The position numbers and the translations under genes were made by a program. Below are positions 43,501-51,522 of a stretch of DNA of 64,000 nucleotides, piece by piece. The notes beneath the pieces were generated by a model. The model was not told the DNA's origin. It saw nothing but the letters and a program-made list of their open reading frames with translations, and ran no database searches. Source of the DNA: Paenibacillus glycanilyticus (GTDB taxonomy: Bacteria > Bacillota > Bacilli > Paenibacillales > Paenibacillaceae); assembly GCF_030161375.1 (NCBI RefSeq), contig NZ_BSSQ01000015.1, positions 124,001 through 188,000 on the forward strand, given 5' to 3'. The number at the start of each line of letters is the position of its first letter. The stretch's first letter is position 1.

Positions 43501-46500
43501 CCGGTGCGGCTGTAATATTAAGCGCGACTTCCGACAGCTGGGCGCTGCTTTGGCTTGGCAAGGTCAGCTTCAATAATGAAGCGCCGTCCGGAATATGGTA
43601 GCTGCCATACACCGTAAGCGGCAAATCTGCCTTGACGGCATTGGCATACGAGTCCTTGGTCAGCTCAAGCTCTTCGAAACCGCTCCCCTTCGAGACGGCA
43701 GCAGTCACTCCATTGCCATCCGACCTTTCCGAATCGTACACCGATATGGAAACGGATCGGATCCCCGTCGGCAGTTCATAGATCAGATAACTCTCACCAT
43801 CGTCTTTTCTAACTGCCCTCGCCGTATCGCCTCCATACCAGGAGGCGTTTGTGCTGTCTATAGCGAGATTGCCAGATTCCTTAACCTGCATCAAGTTATC
43901 CAAGTTATCCAACAATCCATGATCCAATACAATTTCGGAAGCATTCACGACCGAATACGTATCGTTCTCTTGCCAGTATTCCTTCCCCAGCTCGAAATCG
44001 CTATTGGGCAGCAGATTATTTCCACCGGATGCATACAAAAGCAGATCGTCCACGATTTTTACGCCTTCAGTGTCGGCGTTATGAAGCCTCAAGGTATAGT
44101 CGGACGTTGCTTCAGGCGTAATCGTAAAGCTGTATTCCTGCCAATTCTGCGCAGCCGAGAATGGTTTATCGGACACAACCTGCCCGTCTTTAAGCAGTTG
44201 TACGTTCAAATTGCCCGAACCCTTCATCCAGAACTTAAACGTATAAGCCACACCGCCCTTCAACCGCCGTGCGGAAGCAAGCTCGCTATCCTGTTCCTGT
44301 GCCGACTCCGAGGAGTTGACCTTCAGAGCCCAGCTCCCGCTATGTGCATTTGCGCCTCCGGAATTTTGCGAGTAATCGGTCATGATGAAATAGTTGGCCG
44401 GGTGCCACCATTTCACGCCGCCGTCTTCGAAATTATCGTCGATGACCGGAATGCCGTCCTCCGTTCCCGCCAGCTTCACGTCGTCGATATAGACCCGACC
44501 CGGAACTCCGCTTGTATCCCTGTCCCCGAGCTTAATATTGTAGGGGCCGGTAACGGTAGGCGTATAGGTTGCCGATACAAATTGCCATTCTTCCGTAGCC
44601 TGAAACGGCTTCACCAGCACCTCTGCCCAGCTTGTCGTATTCTGGATAACAAGAGCCATTTTGCCCGAGCCTTTGATCCAGGCTCCAAACGTATAGCTTT
44701 TGCCAGCCGTAAGAGTAGGCTTCGCGTTATAACTGGATCCGTTTGTATCTCCTGTCCCTTTCACATTCGCCGTTAAAGCCCATACGCCGCTATGCGAGTA
44801 GGAGGTTCGTGAAGGGACGCTTACGGCATCATTTAAGTCCGTCAACTCGCTTGGATCTGCGGGTTCATATTCGCCTGTTGCCCCTAGCAGCAAGATGTAA
44901 TCAATCTTCAGGCTCGAGTAATTATTCAACTCATCGCTCGGATTGATTTGAAGTTTAACGGTAGCTCCGGCAGGGATCTGAACATCGTTTAGAATGACAT
45001 AACCGTAGCTATGCGACCAGGAACGTCCATGTTGCGGAAACAGGATGTTCGGTTTAACAAGCGTTCCGTTTACATATAGCGAAGCTTTCTGATCGTCGGC
45101 CCAGCCTTGATACACGATGGCTAATCCGCTGTCCGCCTGATTCGCATTTGTAAAAGTAAGAGCGTTCACCGATTTATACATGGCTGCAAATTCCCCGCCG
45201 GAAGCCCACGGATCTCCGTGATACCTGTTCACGCTTCCTGTCAGAATGCCGTCTTCCCCTTCAATCTTGACATATGGCCCGCTGATCTCCGGTATATCTG
45301 CAGGTTCTATCGCCGGAGAAGTATCAGGCGCACCGCTTGGATTCCATAGCTCGCTAAATTTGGCGGATGCTTGCGGGAACGCTACCGTATCGTAAAGATC
45401 ATGATCCCCGTCGTCAGCCGATACATTGAAATATACATGCCAAGCTACGTTGTTGCTTTCAATCCACTCATGCATCTTCTCGATGAAATACGGATTGTCC
45501 GCACCGCCCATGCCATCCGATCTTGTTGCAAGCCCCCACTCGCAGATTGCTACAGGAACGCCTTGATCTTCCGCAAACCGGGCAATCATGTTTAATCCCC
45601 AATTGCCATCGTTCACTTCGGCATTCCAGGCCAGCTGTTGTCTCCTAAGCTTCTCGGCAGGATCGGCATTCTGGTAGCTTGCGCCGTAAATAGGAGTACC
45701 GTTGCTTTGCGTCCAGGTCTGATCGTAATGGTCAATCCCAACGAAGTCTACATAATCTCTGCCCGGAAAAGCAGCCTCGAGATCTACGCCCCAGATCGCC
45801 GTTGCCGGATTCCAAACAAACTTGAACTGCTGGCCTTCAATACTCCTCAGAGTCGTTACAAATTGGCGGAAAGCTTCCGCAAAATCCTGTGCCTTCTGCA
45901 GGTGATTCGGATCATTCGCATTTCCTATCGACCAGATATACCAGCCCCCGTTAAATTCATGACCGAAACGGATCGTTGCGTTAGCCATACCGTTTGCGAT
46001 CAAGTTTTCTCCCAATGTCCGATAGTGGTCATTATAGGCTCCGCTTGCAGCTTGGGCCAGACTTCCACCAGTCTTCGGGAACGGATATGCCGCCCAAAGC
46101 ATCTTGCTTGCATAAGGCGTATCCTTCCATGGAGCAAGCCGGACACCGCCCTCGAGGTCAAACCAGGTATTTTGTTCGAGGAAATCTTCCGCCAGATAAG
46201 GAGTTCTTCCAACCCAATCCCCAAAATCCGTTACGCCTTCCGGATTGCGATCCCAGGAGTAGACGCCTACGTTGTTAATCCCCTCATACTGCTCGGCCGG
46301 GGGATTGTCCGAACGGTCCGGATAGCGGGTAAAGACCGTTCCTTTGTCTCCTCCCCAAAATTTAAGCTGCTCCTCGAATCCGCCGTTAAGCAGCAGATTC
46401 TGATCTCCCGTCTTCCCGAAAAACACATCGTCCAAGTACATCGTTCCTGCCGCTTCCGCCTCGGGAAGCGCGCTTCCCGCACTGTCGGAAATGGTAAAGA

Positions 46501-47938
46501 CGATGCTGCCTGCATACGTGCCCGAATTAAAGGCGGTAGTTACATAGGACCAGGTGCCCGTTGCTTCTGGACGGATGAATTGAAGATTCTCTCCATTGCT
46601 TTTTGTCGTCTTGATCGTAATCGCGCCGCTGCCTTTAATCCAGGCTCCAAATGTATAGTCGGTATTAGCAGTAATGCCGCTGACCTGCTGGGTCACTGTT
46701 TTCCAATCGGATTTTTTGCCTAAGGTAACAGCTTGCATTGAACGGTTGCCGCTGTGGATATTGCCAGGATTGTCCGGATCCGTAGGAACCGGCGTTGCCG
46801 TTGGTGCAGGCGTTGCTGTTGGTGCAGGCGTCTCCGTCGGTGTTGGAGTTGGTGTTGGAGTTGGCGTCGGTTCACCCGATCCGTTCCCTTCTAGTATGGA
46901 GAAGACGGTTGGCGAGCTGTTATTGGCCGCAATCCAACCTGTCAGCCCCGATTCAAATCCGGGATTTTGCACAAGGTTAACCGAAGAACCTTTCACTCCG
47001 AAATAAAGATCGTCCACATGCATAGTCCCTGCCGCTTCTGCTTGCGTAATCCCCGATCCGGAAGCTGCGGCGCTGTCGAAGACCGACAGGTACACGTTCT
47101 CATTCGAAGTTGCCGTATAATCCGCTGTCCAATAAGTCCAATCTCCGGTACCCTTCTGCCTCACAAATTGGAGTGCGTTTGAAGAGCTGGAGCCTTTTGA
47201 TATTTTGAAGGTTGCCACACCGGTGCCTTTCACCCACATCCCCATCTCATAGACATTGCCAGAGACGATTCCCGTGATCTGTTGCGTCACGTACGCCCAA
47301 TTGGCGGACTTGCCAAGCAGTTGTGCTTGAAGCGAATATTGGCCGCTATGAACGGTTGTATCAGCCGGTGGTTCGTTAGGTTCGGTGGCTTCCTCCTCGA
47401 TTACTGCAAACACGTCTTTTGCGTATTTGTTCCATCCGCTAAAACCATCCTCAAACCCACCGTTTTGCAAGAGATTCACATTGGAACCGGCTCCTCCAAA
47501 AAACGCGTCGTTCAAGTACATCTGCCCGGCAGTCTCGCTTTGCGGATAAGCCGTTGCCGCGCTGTCTACAATCGAGAAAGTAACCGTACCCGAACGTGCT
47601 CCAGAATTAAACGGCACGCTTTCATAGGTCCAGTCCGAAGTAGCAAGCGCACGTTTATAAGACAACGTGGTTCCGTTCGCCGAAACCTTTAATGTTACAA
47701 TGCCGTCCCCTTTTATCCAAACGCCATATGTATAGTCTGTATTTACGGTAATCCCGGTAATAGGCTGTTCGACATAAGCCCAATCGGTTGCATCTCCTTT
47801 AAGCGTTGCGGAGAGTACATGCGTGACTTGCGCTTCCGCTGCTGAAGCCAAATTACCCGGAAGTATTGAAAGTAGAAGAAGCACCGCGCATAACATAGCT
47901 ACCGCCCTTTTGCTCTTTTTGTAAACATACATCCCCAT
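40514..47938 (-). CDS. Secreted multimodular glycoside hydrolase with GH26-like and GH50/agarase-like domains
   Basis: 2474 residues. Signal peptide 1-36 (hydrophobic LLLLSILPG, then ASAAEA). Modules in order, by eye: three CBM4/9-like sandwiches (about 37-185, 195-348, 392-520), with a TP-rich linker 356-388 before the third; a GH26-like domain 550-870 with RFGHEFNGGWYIW (candidate acid/base Glu661) and VAICEWG (candidate nucleophile Glu800); a CBM35/6-like module 888-1020; two more CBM4/9-like modules to 1302; a sandwich; a chitobiase-C-like module 1476-1550; a GH50-like domain 1612-2030 with GYMFGNELPYN (Glu1783) and IMTEFHYG (Glu1938); a CBM9/DOMON-like module 2063-2275; two Ig-like repeats 2287-2474 with ITMNMWWGNNGT. 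No cell-wall anchor or SLH motif seen. Beta-mannan and agar-like galactan are suggested substrates; unproven. Probably controlled by the divergent LacI gene. Confidence 0.85.
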   Translation of the reverse strand: MGMYVYKKSKRAVAMLCAVLLLLSILPGNLASAAEAQVTHVLSATLKGDATDWAYVEQPITGITVNTDYTYGVWIKGDGIVTLKVSANGTTLSYKRALATSDWTYESVPFNSGARSGTVTFSIVDSAATAYPQSETAGQMYLNDAFFGGAGSNVNLLQNGGFEDGFSGWNKYAKDVFAVIEEEATEPNEPPADTTVHSGQYSLQAQLLGKSANWAYVTQQITGIVSGNVYEMGMWVKGTGVATFKISKGSSSSNALQFVRQKGTGDWTYWTADYTATSNENVYLSVFDSAAASGSGITQAEAAGTMHVDDLYFGVKGSSVNLVQNPGFESGLTGWIAANNSSPTVFSILEGNGSGEPTPTPTPTPTPTETPAPTATPAPTATPVPTDPDNPGNIHSGNRSMQAVTLGKKSDWKTVTQQVSGITANTDYTFGAWIKGSGAITIKTTKSNGENLQFIRPEATGTWSYVTTAFNSGTYAGSIVFTISDSAGSALPEAEAAGTMYLDDVFFGKTGDQNLLLNGGFEEQLKFWGGDKGTVFTRYPDRSDNPPAEQYEGINNVGVYSWDRNPEGVTDFGDWVGRTPYLAEDFLEQNTWFDLEGGVRLAPWKDTPYASKMLWAAYPFPKTGGSLAQAASGAYNDHYRTLGENLIANGMANATIRFGHEFNGGWYIWSIGNANDPNHLQKAQDFAEAFRQFVTTLRSIEGQQFKFVWNPATAIWGVDLEAAFPGRDYVDFVGIDHYDQTWTQSNGTPIYGASYQNADPAEKLRRQQLAWNAEVNDGNWGLNMIARFAEDQGVPVAICEWGLATRSDGMGGADNPYFIEKMHEWIESNNVAWHVYFNVSADDGDHDLYDTVAFPQASAKFSELWNPSGAPDTSPAIEPADIPEISGPYVKIEGEDGILTGSVNRYHGDPWASGGEFAAMYKSVNALTFTNANQADSGLAIVYQGWADDQKASLYVNGTLVKPNILFPQHGRSWSHSYGYVILNDVQIPAGATVKLQINPSDELNNYSSLKIDYILLLGATGEYEPADPSELTDLNDAVSVPSRTSYSHSGVWALTANVKGTGDTNGSSYNAKPTLTAGKSYTFGAWIKGSGKMALVIQNTTSWAEVLVKPFQATEEWQFVSATYTPTVTGPYNIKLGDRDTSGVPGRVYIDDVKLAGTEDGIPVIDDNFEDGGVKWWHPANYFIMTDYSQNSGGANAHSGSWALKVNSSESAQEQDSELASARRLKGGVAYTFKFWMKGSGNLNVQLLKDGQVVSDKPFSAAQNWQEYSFTITPEATSDYTLRLHNADTEGVKIVDDLLLYASGGNNLLPNSDFELGKEYWQENDTYSVVNASEIVLDHGLLDNLDNLMQVKESGNLAIDSTNASWYGGDTARAVRKDDGESYLIYELPTGIRSVSISVYDSERSDGNGVTAAVSKGSGFEELELTKDSYANAVKADLPLTVYGSYHIPDGASLLKLTLPSQSSAQLSEVALNITAAPVTASPNAGEFVTGQNVSLATEEADGAIYYQLSGSSDKQLYTSPIKLEHSATVTAWTEKEGKRKSIVRIFNYVNADEVLVDPYGQIRSAEFDGKVHNESEFAQAAKEDETLREELSVPSGRDEYGGLEGSQSTYQLAKTGYFHMEKLNGKSVMVDPLGNLYFNLAVNGTGYVDETFTVVKGRENVYEWLPSPTGEFKTAYDGNGNFSFYVANLIRQTGQPFSQAAYSLDSVDFVKSLGFNGLGAWSNASGMPYVNWLPMPNLKIGDSGLFDIFHPDMAAQMDARFAALANNKDDHLLIGYMFGNELPYNKLRSAVPAASASTGSKLKLVEMLAEEYGTIDQFNAAWAMNAASFEALKSLSFTVKTGPAAEDMDRFTGLYLDELYKQVAYYTKKYDPDHLVMGDRWLVGVMNDSKLREALAVHAGKYMDVLTYNYYTYDPNLEMIKHLYELAGGTPFIMTEFHYGDPTTGLTFAARMAEDEQEKGLMYSNYVEQAAASGYIVGTNWFSYLDQAPTGRWFEGLNGEAGAIGLMNVVNRPYKDFLQSVSRTNANIYDIMLGSTPPYDHVFKPGQVERTSDKELKIPQTASSPVIGDFASAWQEAATANLTDVDLVLGVMKTGIGAQMSMTWDDEAVYLRAHVNDPSPMQNPNVIKGITVPAAKAYLWAGDAIELFFGPDHVNEGGSMQFNDSQLMLAAAPDAEGNIQTAYYWAGYRVEEQPAIEMAAKLDEDGQGYWMDAKIKFEDIGVSNPSDGTVIRYDMGFDEGGAKGRERQFYWNGVDGNSANREKWGKIVLDGGEETPADSATGAPGKPVLSDNNGYDNGLHDGSYDITMNMWWGNNGTTYKLYENDVLIDTRTLSAQSPNAQNSVTEIERKPNGIYRYYAELTNKFGTTRSDVLSVQVTDAAPAIPVLSHDNWDADGNFSITMNLWWGTNGTIYKLYENGVLIDTQPLEEHTPNAQSAVTAIHGRDPGVYEYRCELINQEGITASQTITVKVT

Positions 47939-47987
47939 CCCTGCCTTTTCCCCTAAAATATGATATGAACGGCTTCATTGTAGAAAA

Positions 47988-47999
47988 GAAAGCGCTTAA
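47988..47999. promoter_or_regulatory. AAGCGCTT palindrome, candidate cre or LacI-family operator
   Basis: GAAAGCGCTTAA resembles the CcpA target core and also a LacI-family half-site palindrome (AAGCGCTT at 47990-47997). It lies between the divergent giant glycosidase and LacI genes, upstream of a TACAAT read on either strand. Confidence 0.5.
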
Positions 48000-48054
48000 A
48001 TAATAGTTTCAATTTTGTTACAATAATGTTTGCGGTATGTGGGGAGGGAAGGCT

Positions 48055-49092
48055 GTGGCGAGAAAAAAACAGGTAAGCTTGCAAACGATAGCCGATGAGC
48101 TTGGCCTCACAATCCATACGGTATCCAAAGCGCTTCGGGGACTGCCCGGTATGTCCGAATCGACGAGAAGACTCGTCGCTACACGGGCACGGGAACTTGG
48201 CTATAAAACGAAGGATCAGGAAGAAGGCATGTCCGCGGAGCGAATTCCATGGGGGTATACCAAATATCGCCGATTTGCCATGCTAATTATCGGAGATACG
48301 CGGTTTCATCGTCTTCAATTTGAAGGCGTAAGCATTCGGATGAACGAGCTGGGACACTCGGTATATCCTCTTTCAGTCCCTCCCGGTCTCACGCAAGGAG
48401 CAAGGTTTAAAGCGTGGCTGAATGAAAACGAACTATTATTTTCGGACGGATTGTTTCTGACCGCAGCTCTTCCCGAGTGGATGGAGAACGATCTGCTTAA
48501 GCAGCCACTTCCTAAGGTGCTACTCAATTATCCGCCTGATTTAGCCGAAGTAGACAGCGTAATATGGGATGTTGAATACGCCGTTCATCGGTCCATGGAG
48601 GAACTGTACCGCTATGGACACCGTGAAATTCTGTATGTGGTGGATATAGCCCCCATGAGAGGGTTTCACTTGCGATGGAAAGCTTTTGTTACTTCCGCGC
48701 AGCGGCTTGGCCTATATGATCTGACGAATCCCGGCTTGCATATGATCAGCCAGGCTGTTGATCGGAACAGTTGGCTGGACGATCTATGCCGGAAGCTCGC
48801 CAGTGGCCGGTTCACTGCCGTCATTAGCGCGGTGCCTTATATGTCGGAATGGATTGCCGCCGCCGCGGCTAGATTGGACCTGAGTATCCCGAGCGACCTC
48901 TCGGTCGTTGGCATGGAGAATGAGGAGAGCCCGTTTTTCCCCTATATGTCCCGCCCGCTACTGTTAGTGCGCGAAGCCGGCGAGCGTGCGGCAGAACTGA
49001 TGCTCCGAAGAATCGCAAATCCGCTGCTGCCCTACGAACATGTTAGGTTGCGCGGCGCTTTTCAGTCGGGAAGCACGATCCGTTCAATATAA
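48055..49092 (+). CDS. LacI family transcriptional regulator
   Basis: A 345-residue regulator with N-terminal helix-turn-helix VSLQTIADELGLTIHTVSKAL (split as SLQTIADELGLT and HTVSKAL) and hinge region, then a periplasmic-binding-protein-like ligand domain (about 65-340, MLIIGDTRFHRLQFEGV at its start). GTG 48055 is preferred: GGGAGG lies 7 bases upstream and the protein then starts with the DNA-binding domain. An ATG at 48037 is the alternative. Divergent from the giant glycosidase gene, whose expression it probably controls; the sugar effector is unknown. Confidence 0.88.
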   Translation: MARKKQVSLQTIADELGLTIHTVSKALRGLPGMSESTRRLVATRARELGYKTKDQEEGMSAERIPWGYTKYRRFAMLIIGDTRFHRLQFEGVSIRMNELGHSVYPLSVPPGLTQGARFKAWLNENELLFSDGLFLTAALPEWMENDLLKQPLPKVLLNYPPDLAEVDSVIWDVEYAVHRSMEELYRYGHREILYVVDIAPMRGFHLRWKAFVTSAQRLGLYDLTNPGLHMISQAVDRNSWLDDLCRKLASGRFTAVISAVPYMSEWIAAAAARLDLSIPSDLSVVGMENEESPFFPYMSRPLLLVREAGERAAELMLRRIANPLLPYEHVRLRGAFQSGSTIRSI

Positions 49093-49107
49093 TAATCTTG
49101 CTATCAA

Positions 49108-49151
49108 AAAAAGAGCCGCTCCATGTCAGGTGCTGACAAGAGACGGCTCTT
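49108..49151. terminator. Bidirectional terminator between LacI and DeoR genes
   Basis: AAGAGCCG and CGGCTCTT outer stem with an inner GTCAG/CTGAC pairing, A run on the left and T on the right. Confidence 0.75.
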
Positions 49152-49168
49152 CATTGTTACTATCATTA

Positions 49169-49963
49169 CTATATTTGTTCTGCCACATGGACAACGATAC
49201 AATGCTGCTTGGCATTGTCCGCTAGTTCACCGGTTAGTGGCAAGTCCGTTATAAAAGCCTGCAACTCGGACAATGCCGCGATCGAAAACAAAGAAGTCTT
49301 GCCTACCTTCGTCTGGTCAAAAACCGCATACGTGGTATGCGAGCGTTTGATTAACGCTTTCGCAATTTGCGCTTCCTGCTCGGAATAAGTCGTTATGCCT
49401 CCTGCGGCGGAGACGCCGTCCACCCCGATGAACATCTTTCCGATATTCAGATGCGCAACCATGCCTTCACCTAGCGGACCGCAAAGCTCAAAGCTGTTAT
49501 GCCGCATAATGCCGCCCGTAACGACAACCTGAATGCTGCTCCCGGCAAGCTCCATGGCAATATTGACCGCATTGGTAACAACGGTAATCCCGCTTCGCAG
49601 CTTCAGCAGCTTCGCAATCAAATAATTCGTAGTGCCGCCGGATAATCCGATAACGTCACCCTCTTCGATTAGCGAAGCGGCTTTAGCGGCAATACGCTCC
49701 TTCTCCAGGTAGGACAACCCTTCCCGTTCCGCAAACGCGGTGTCACGGACCGAGTTCATGCCGTCATACATAGCACCGCCAATAGTCCGGATAATCGGAT
49801 AGGCGGCTTCCATTTGCTCCAGATCGCGCCTTGCCGTAGCCTCTGAACAATCAAAACGCTCCACCAGCTCCTGAATCGTAACGCGCCCTTGCTGCTTAAG
49901 AAGCTGCAAGATCGCTTCGCGACGGCGCTGCCCTTTGGATCCAGAAACGTTCGAATCAACCAT
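49169..49963 (-). CDS. DeoR family transcriptional regulator
   Basis: A 264-residue sugar-phosphate-type repressor. Helix-turn-helix: RREAILQLLKQQGRVTIQEL, then ATARRDLEQME. The effector domain (about 80-255) has the DeoR features DVIGLSGGTTNYLIA and VTNAVNIAMELA. It begins 2 bases after the sugar kinase stop, so kinase and regulator form one unit. The ATG at 49963 is preferred to GTG 49981, which would overlap the kinase; the ribosome site is weak. It probably controls its own operon, with a phosphorylated sugar as inducer. Confidence 0.88.
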   Translation of the reverse strand: MVDSNVSGSKGQRRREAILQLLKQQGRVTIQELVERFDCSEATARRDLEQMEAAYPIIRTIGGAMYDGMNSVRDTAFAEREGLSYLEKERIAAKAASLIEEGDVIGLSGGTTNYLIAKLLKLRSGITVVTNAVNIAMELAGSSIQVVVTGGIMRHNSFELCGPLGEGMVAHLNIGKMFIGVDGVSAAGGITTYSEQEAQIAKALIKRSHTTYAVFDQTKVGKTSLFSIAALSELQAFITDLPLTGELADNAKQHCIVVHVAEQI

Positions 49964-49965
49964 TA

Positions 49966-50922
49966 TTATCGTTCCACCCACACTTTGGAGGACATGCGCT
50001 GTTCAACTGCGGACCATTCTGGAAGCGCCTCCCAGTCTCCGCGCATTTGTACGACCAGCGAACCGTTAATGCTAGCAAGTCCAACCGCTTCCACAGGCGT
50101 CATTCCTTTCATCAAGCCAGCCAGGAACCCGGCACAGAAGCCATCGCCCGCTCCAACCGTATCGACCACTTTCTCAGCCGGATAAAAAGGAACGCTTACT
50201 TCTTCGCCTTGATCAAGCACAACAGTCGTGTCGCCCAGCCCTTTAATTACGGATACCGCTTTAAGTTGCTTGAGCTTGCCTTTCACTTCTTCGAAATCAT
50301 CCGTTTGATAGAGCAACTTGAGCTCGTCCCATCCGGGCATGAAGTAATCCGCTTCTTCCGCTAACGGCAGCAGCACTTCGCGCGCTTCTTCGATGGACCA
50401 TAATTTAAGGCGCAAATTCGGGTCAAAGCAAATTTTCACGCCTGCTTCTTTGGCCACTTGAACGGCCCGAAGCACCGTTTGTTTGGCACTCTCGCTTAGC
50501 GCTGTCGTAATGCCCGTAATATGAAGCAGCTTAGCTCCGCGGATATAGTCCACATCAAGCTCTTCAGGAGTCATCTTGCTTGCGGCGGAATGCTTGCGGT
50601 AATAATGAACGGCAAGCCGGCCCGCCACTTGTTCACGAAACATCATGCCGGTTGGAGCTTCGTCCGTGAGCTTGACGCGCGTTACGTCTACTCCTTCTCC
50701 TCGAAGCGTTTTCACAATCATGCGTCCAAATGGATCATTGCCAAGCGCTCCGAACCAGCCAACGGAGCAGCCGAGTCTGGCCAGTCCGATCGCCACGTTG
50801 CTTTCCGCGCCGCCAAAACCTTGCTCCAGCGTTGTAGCTCGCTCTAGAGCTTTATGTTCCTGCGGCATAAACAATGCCATCGATTCCCCGAAGGTTACTA
50901 CGTCTGGTGAAAGTGTATTCAT
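49966..50922 (-). CDS. kdgK: PfkB family sugar kinase, KdgK-like
   Basis: A 318-residue ribokinase-fold kinase. The N-terminal GFGGAESNVAIGLARLG and the C-terminal signature DTVGAGDGFCAGFLAGL (catalytic Asp in GAGD) are clear. FGESMALFMP at the start is typical of 2-keto-3-deoxygluconate kinases, which phosphorylate KDG for pectin/uronate breakdown; a fructokinase is the main alternative. No KDPG aldolase (kdgA) is adjacent. Behind a pre-RBS hairpin element (50930-50982). Confidence 0.82.
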   Translation of the reverse strand: MNTLSPDVVTFGESMALFMPQEHKALERATTLEQGFGGAESNVAIGLARLGCSVGWFGALGNDPFGRMIVKTLRGEGVDVTRVKLTDEAPTGMMFREQVAGRLAVHYYRKHSAASKMTPEELDVDYIRGAKLLHITGITTALSESAKQTVLRAVQVAKEAGVKICFDPNLRLKLWSIEEAREVLLPLAEEADYFMPGWDELKLLYQTDDFEEVKGKLKQLKAVSVIKGLGDTTVVLDQGEEVSVPFYPAEKVVDTVGAGDGFCAGFLAGLMKGMTPVEAVGLASINGSLVVQMRGDWEALPEWSAVEQRMSSKVWVER

Positions 50923-50929
50923 AACTTCT

Positions 50930-50982
50930 CCCCCTAAAAAGATTTAGCACGGTCTGGGTGCTAAATCTTACTTCGTAAGCAT
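50930..50982 (-). repeat. Pre-RBS hairpin element before kdgK
   Basis: Minus strand: ATGCTTACGAAGTA, then a 12-bp perfect stem AAGATTTAGCAC / GTGCTAAATCTT, then TTTAGGGGGAG before the kdgK ATG. The flanks match those of the other copies while the stem differs, so structure rather than sequence is kept. Confidence 0.7.
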
Positions 50983-50983
50983 T

Positions 50984-51409
50984 TTACTTGTACATCGGGA
51001 ACGCCATGAAATAAATAACGACCACGTACAAGATCAACACGATCAAGCTGAATGTGCGGGCTTTCGCAATATGGTTGGTTGCGCTTTGGCCGTCTTGAAT
51101 CGACGCTACGATACGTTTCAGCGGCTTCGACATGATACCGGAAATCGCCGCGATCGCAAGGAACAGAACCGTAACGATAATCATCCAGGCTACCGTGTAA
51201 TCCGCTTGCGACATCATGTAACCGCCTGTCAGCAGTTGAATCACTAGTGCATATTGCACAATGCGGTTAGCGGATACCAGGCCGTCAGCAAGTCCGCCTT
51301 GGCCAAGGCCGGCGAGCTTAGTCGCTTTGCCGATCATAATCGGCAGAACGATATAAAAGCCCATTCCGACTGCTCCTAACAAGTGTAAAAAGAAAAACAC
51401 ATCATTCAT
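50984..51409 (-). CDS. Small integral membrane protein of unknown function
   Basis: 141 residues with four hydrophobic segments: FFFLHLLGAVGMGFYIVLP, IVQYALVIQLLTGGYMM, WMIIVTVLFLAIAAIS and FSLIVLILYVVVIYFMA. I do not assign a family. The ATG at 51409 is preceded by AGGAGG with an 8-base spacer; another ATG lies at 51427. Monocistronic by layout, between recQ and kdgK. The conserved-looking loops suggest a real small transporter or stress protein, but no motif supports a function. Confidence 0.75.
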   Translation of the reverse strand: MNDVFFFLHLLGAVGMGFYIVLPIMIGKATKLAGLGQGGLADGLVSANRIVQYALVIQLLTGGYMMSQADYTVAWMIIVTVLFLAIAAISGIMSKPLKRIVASIQDGQSATNHIAKARTFSLIVLILYVVVIYFMAFPMYK

Positions 51410-51522
51410 TAAGTAAACCTCCTGCATATGCGTAATCTACCAATAAGTATACTAAATGCCTGTCTGAAACACAAAGCATCAAGTGCCTCTAACCCGCATT
51501 TCTACAGCATTTGTGGCAATGT

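Noticed and set aside
43595..44776. 393-codon plus-strand open frame opposite the giant glycosidase
   Set aside because: The minus-strand frame has clear signal peptide and catalytic motifs through this region; the plus-strand product has none.
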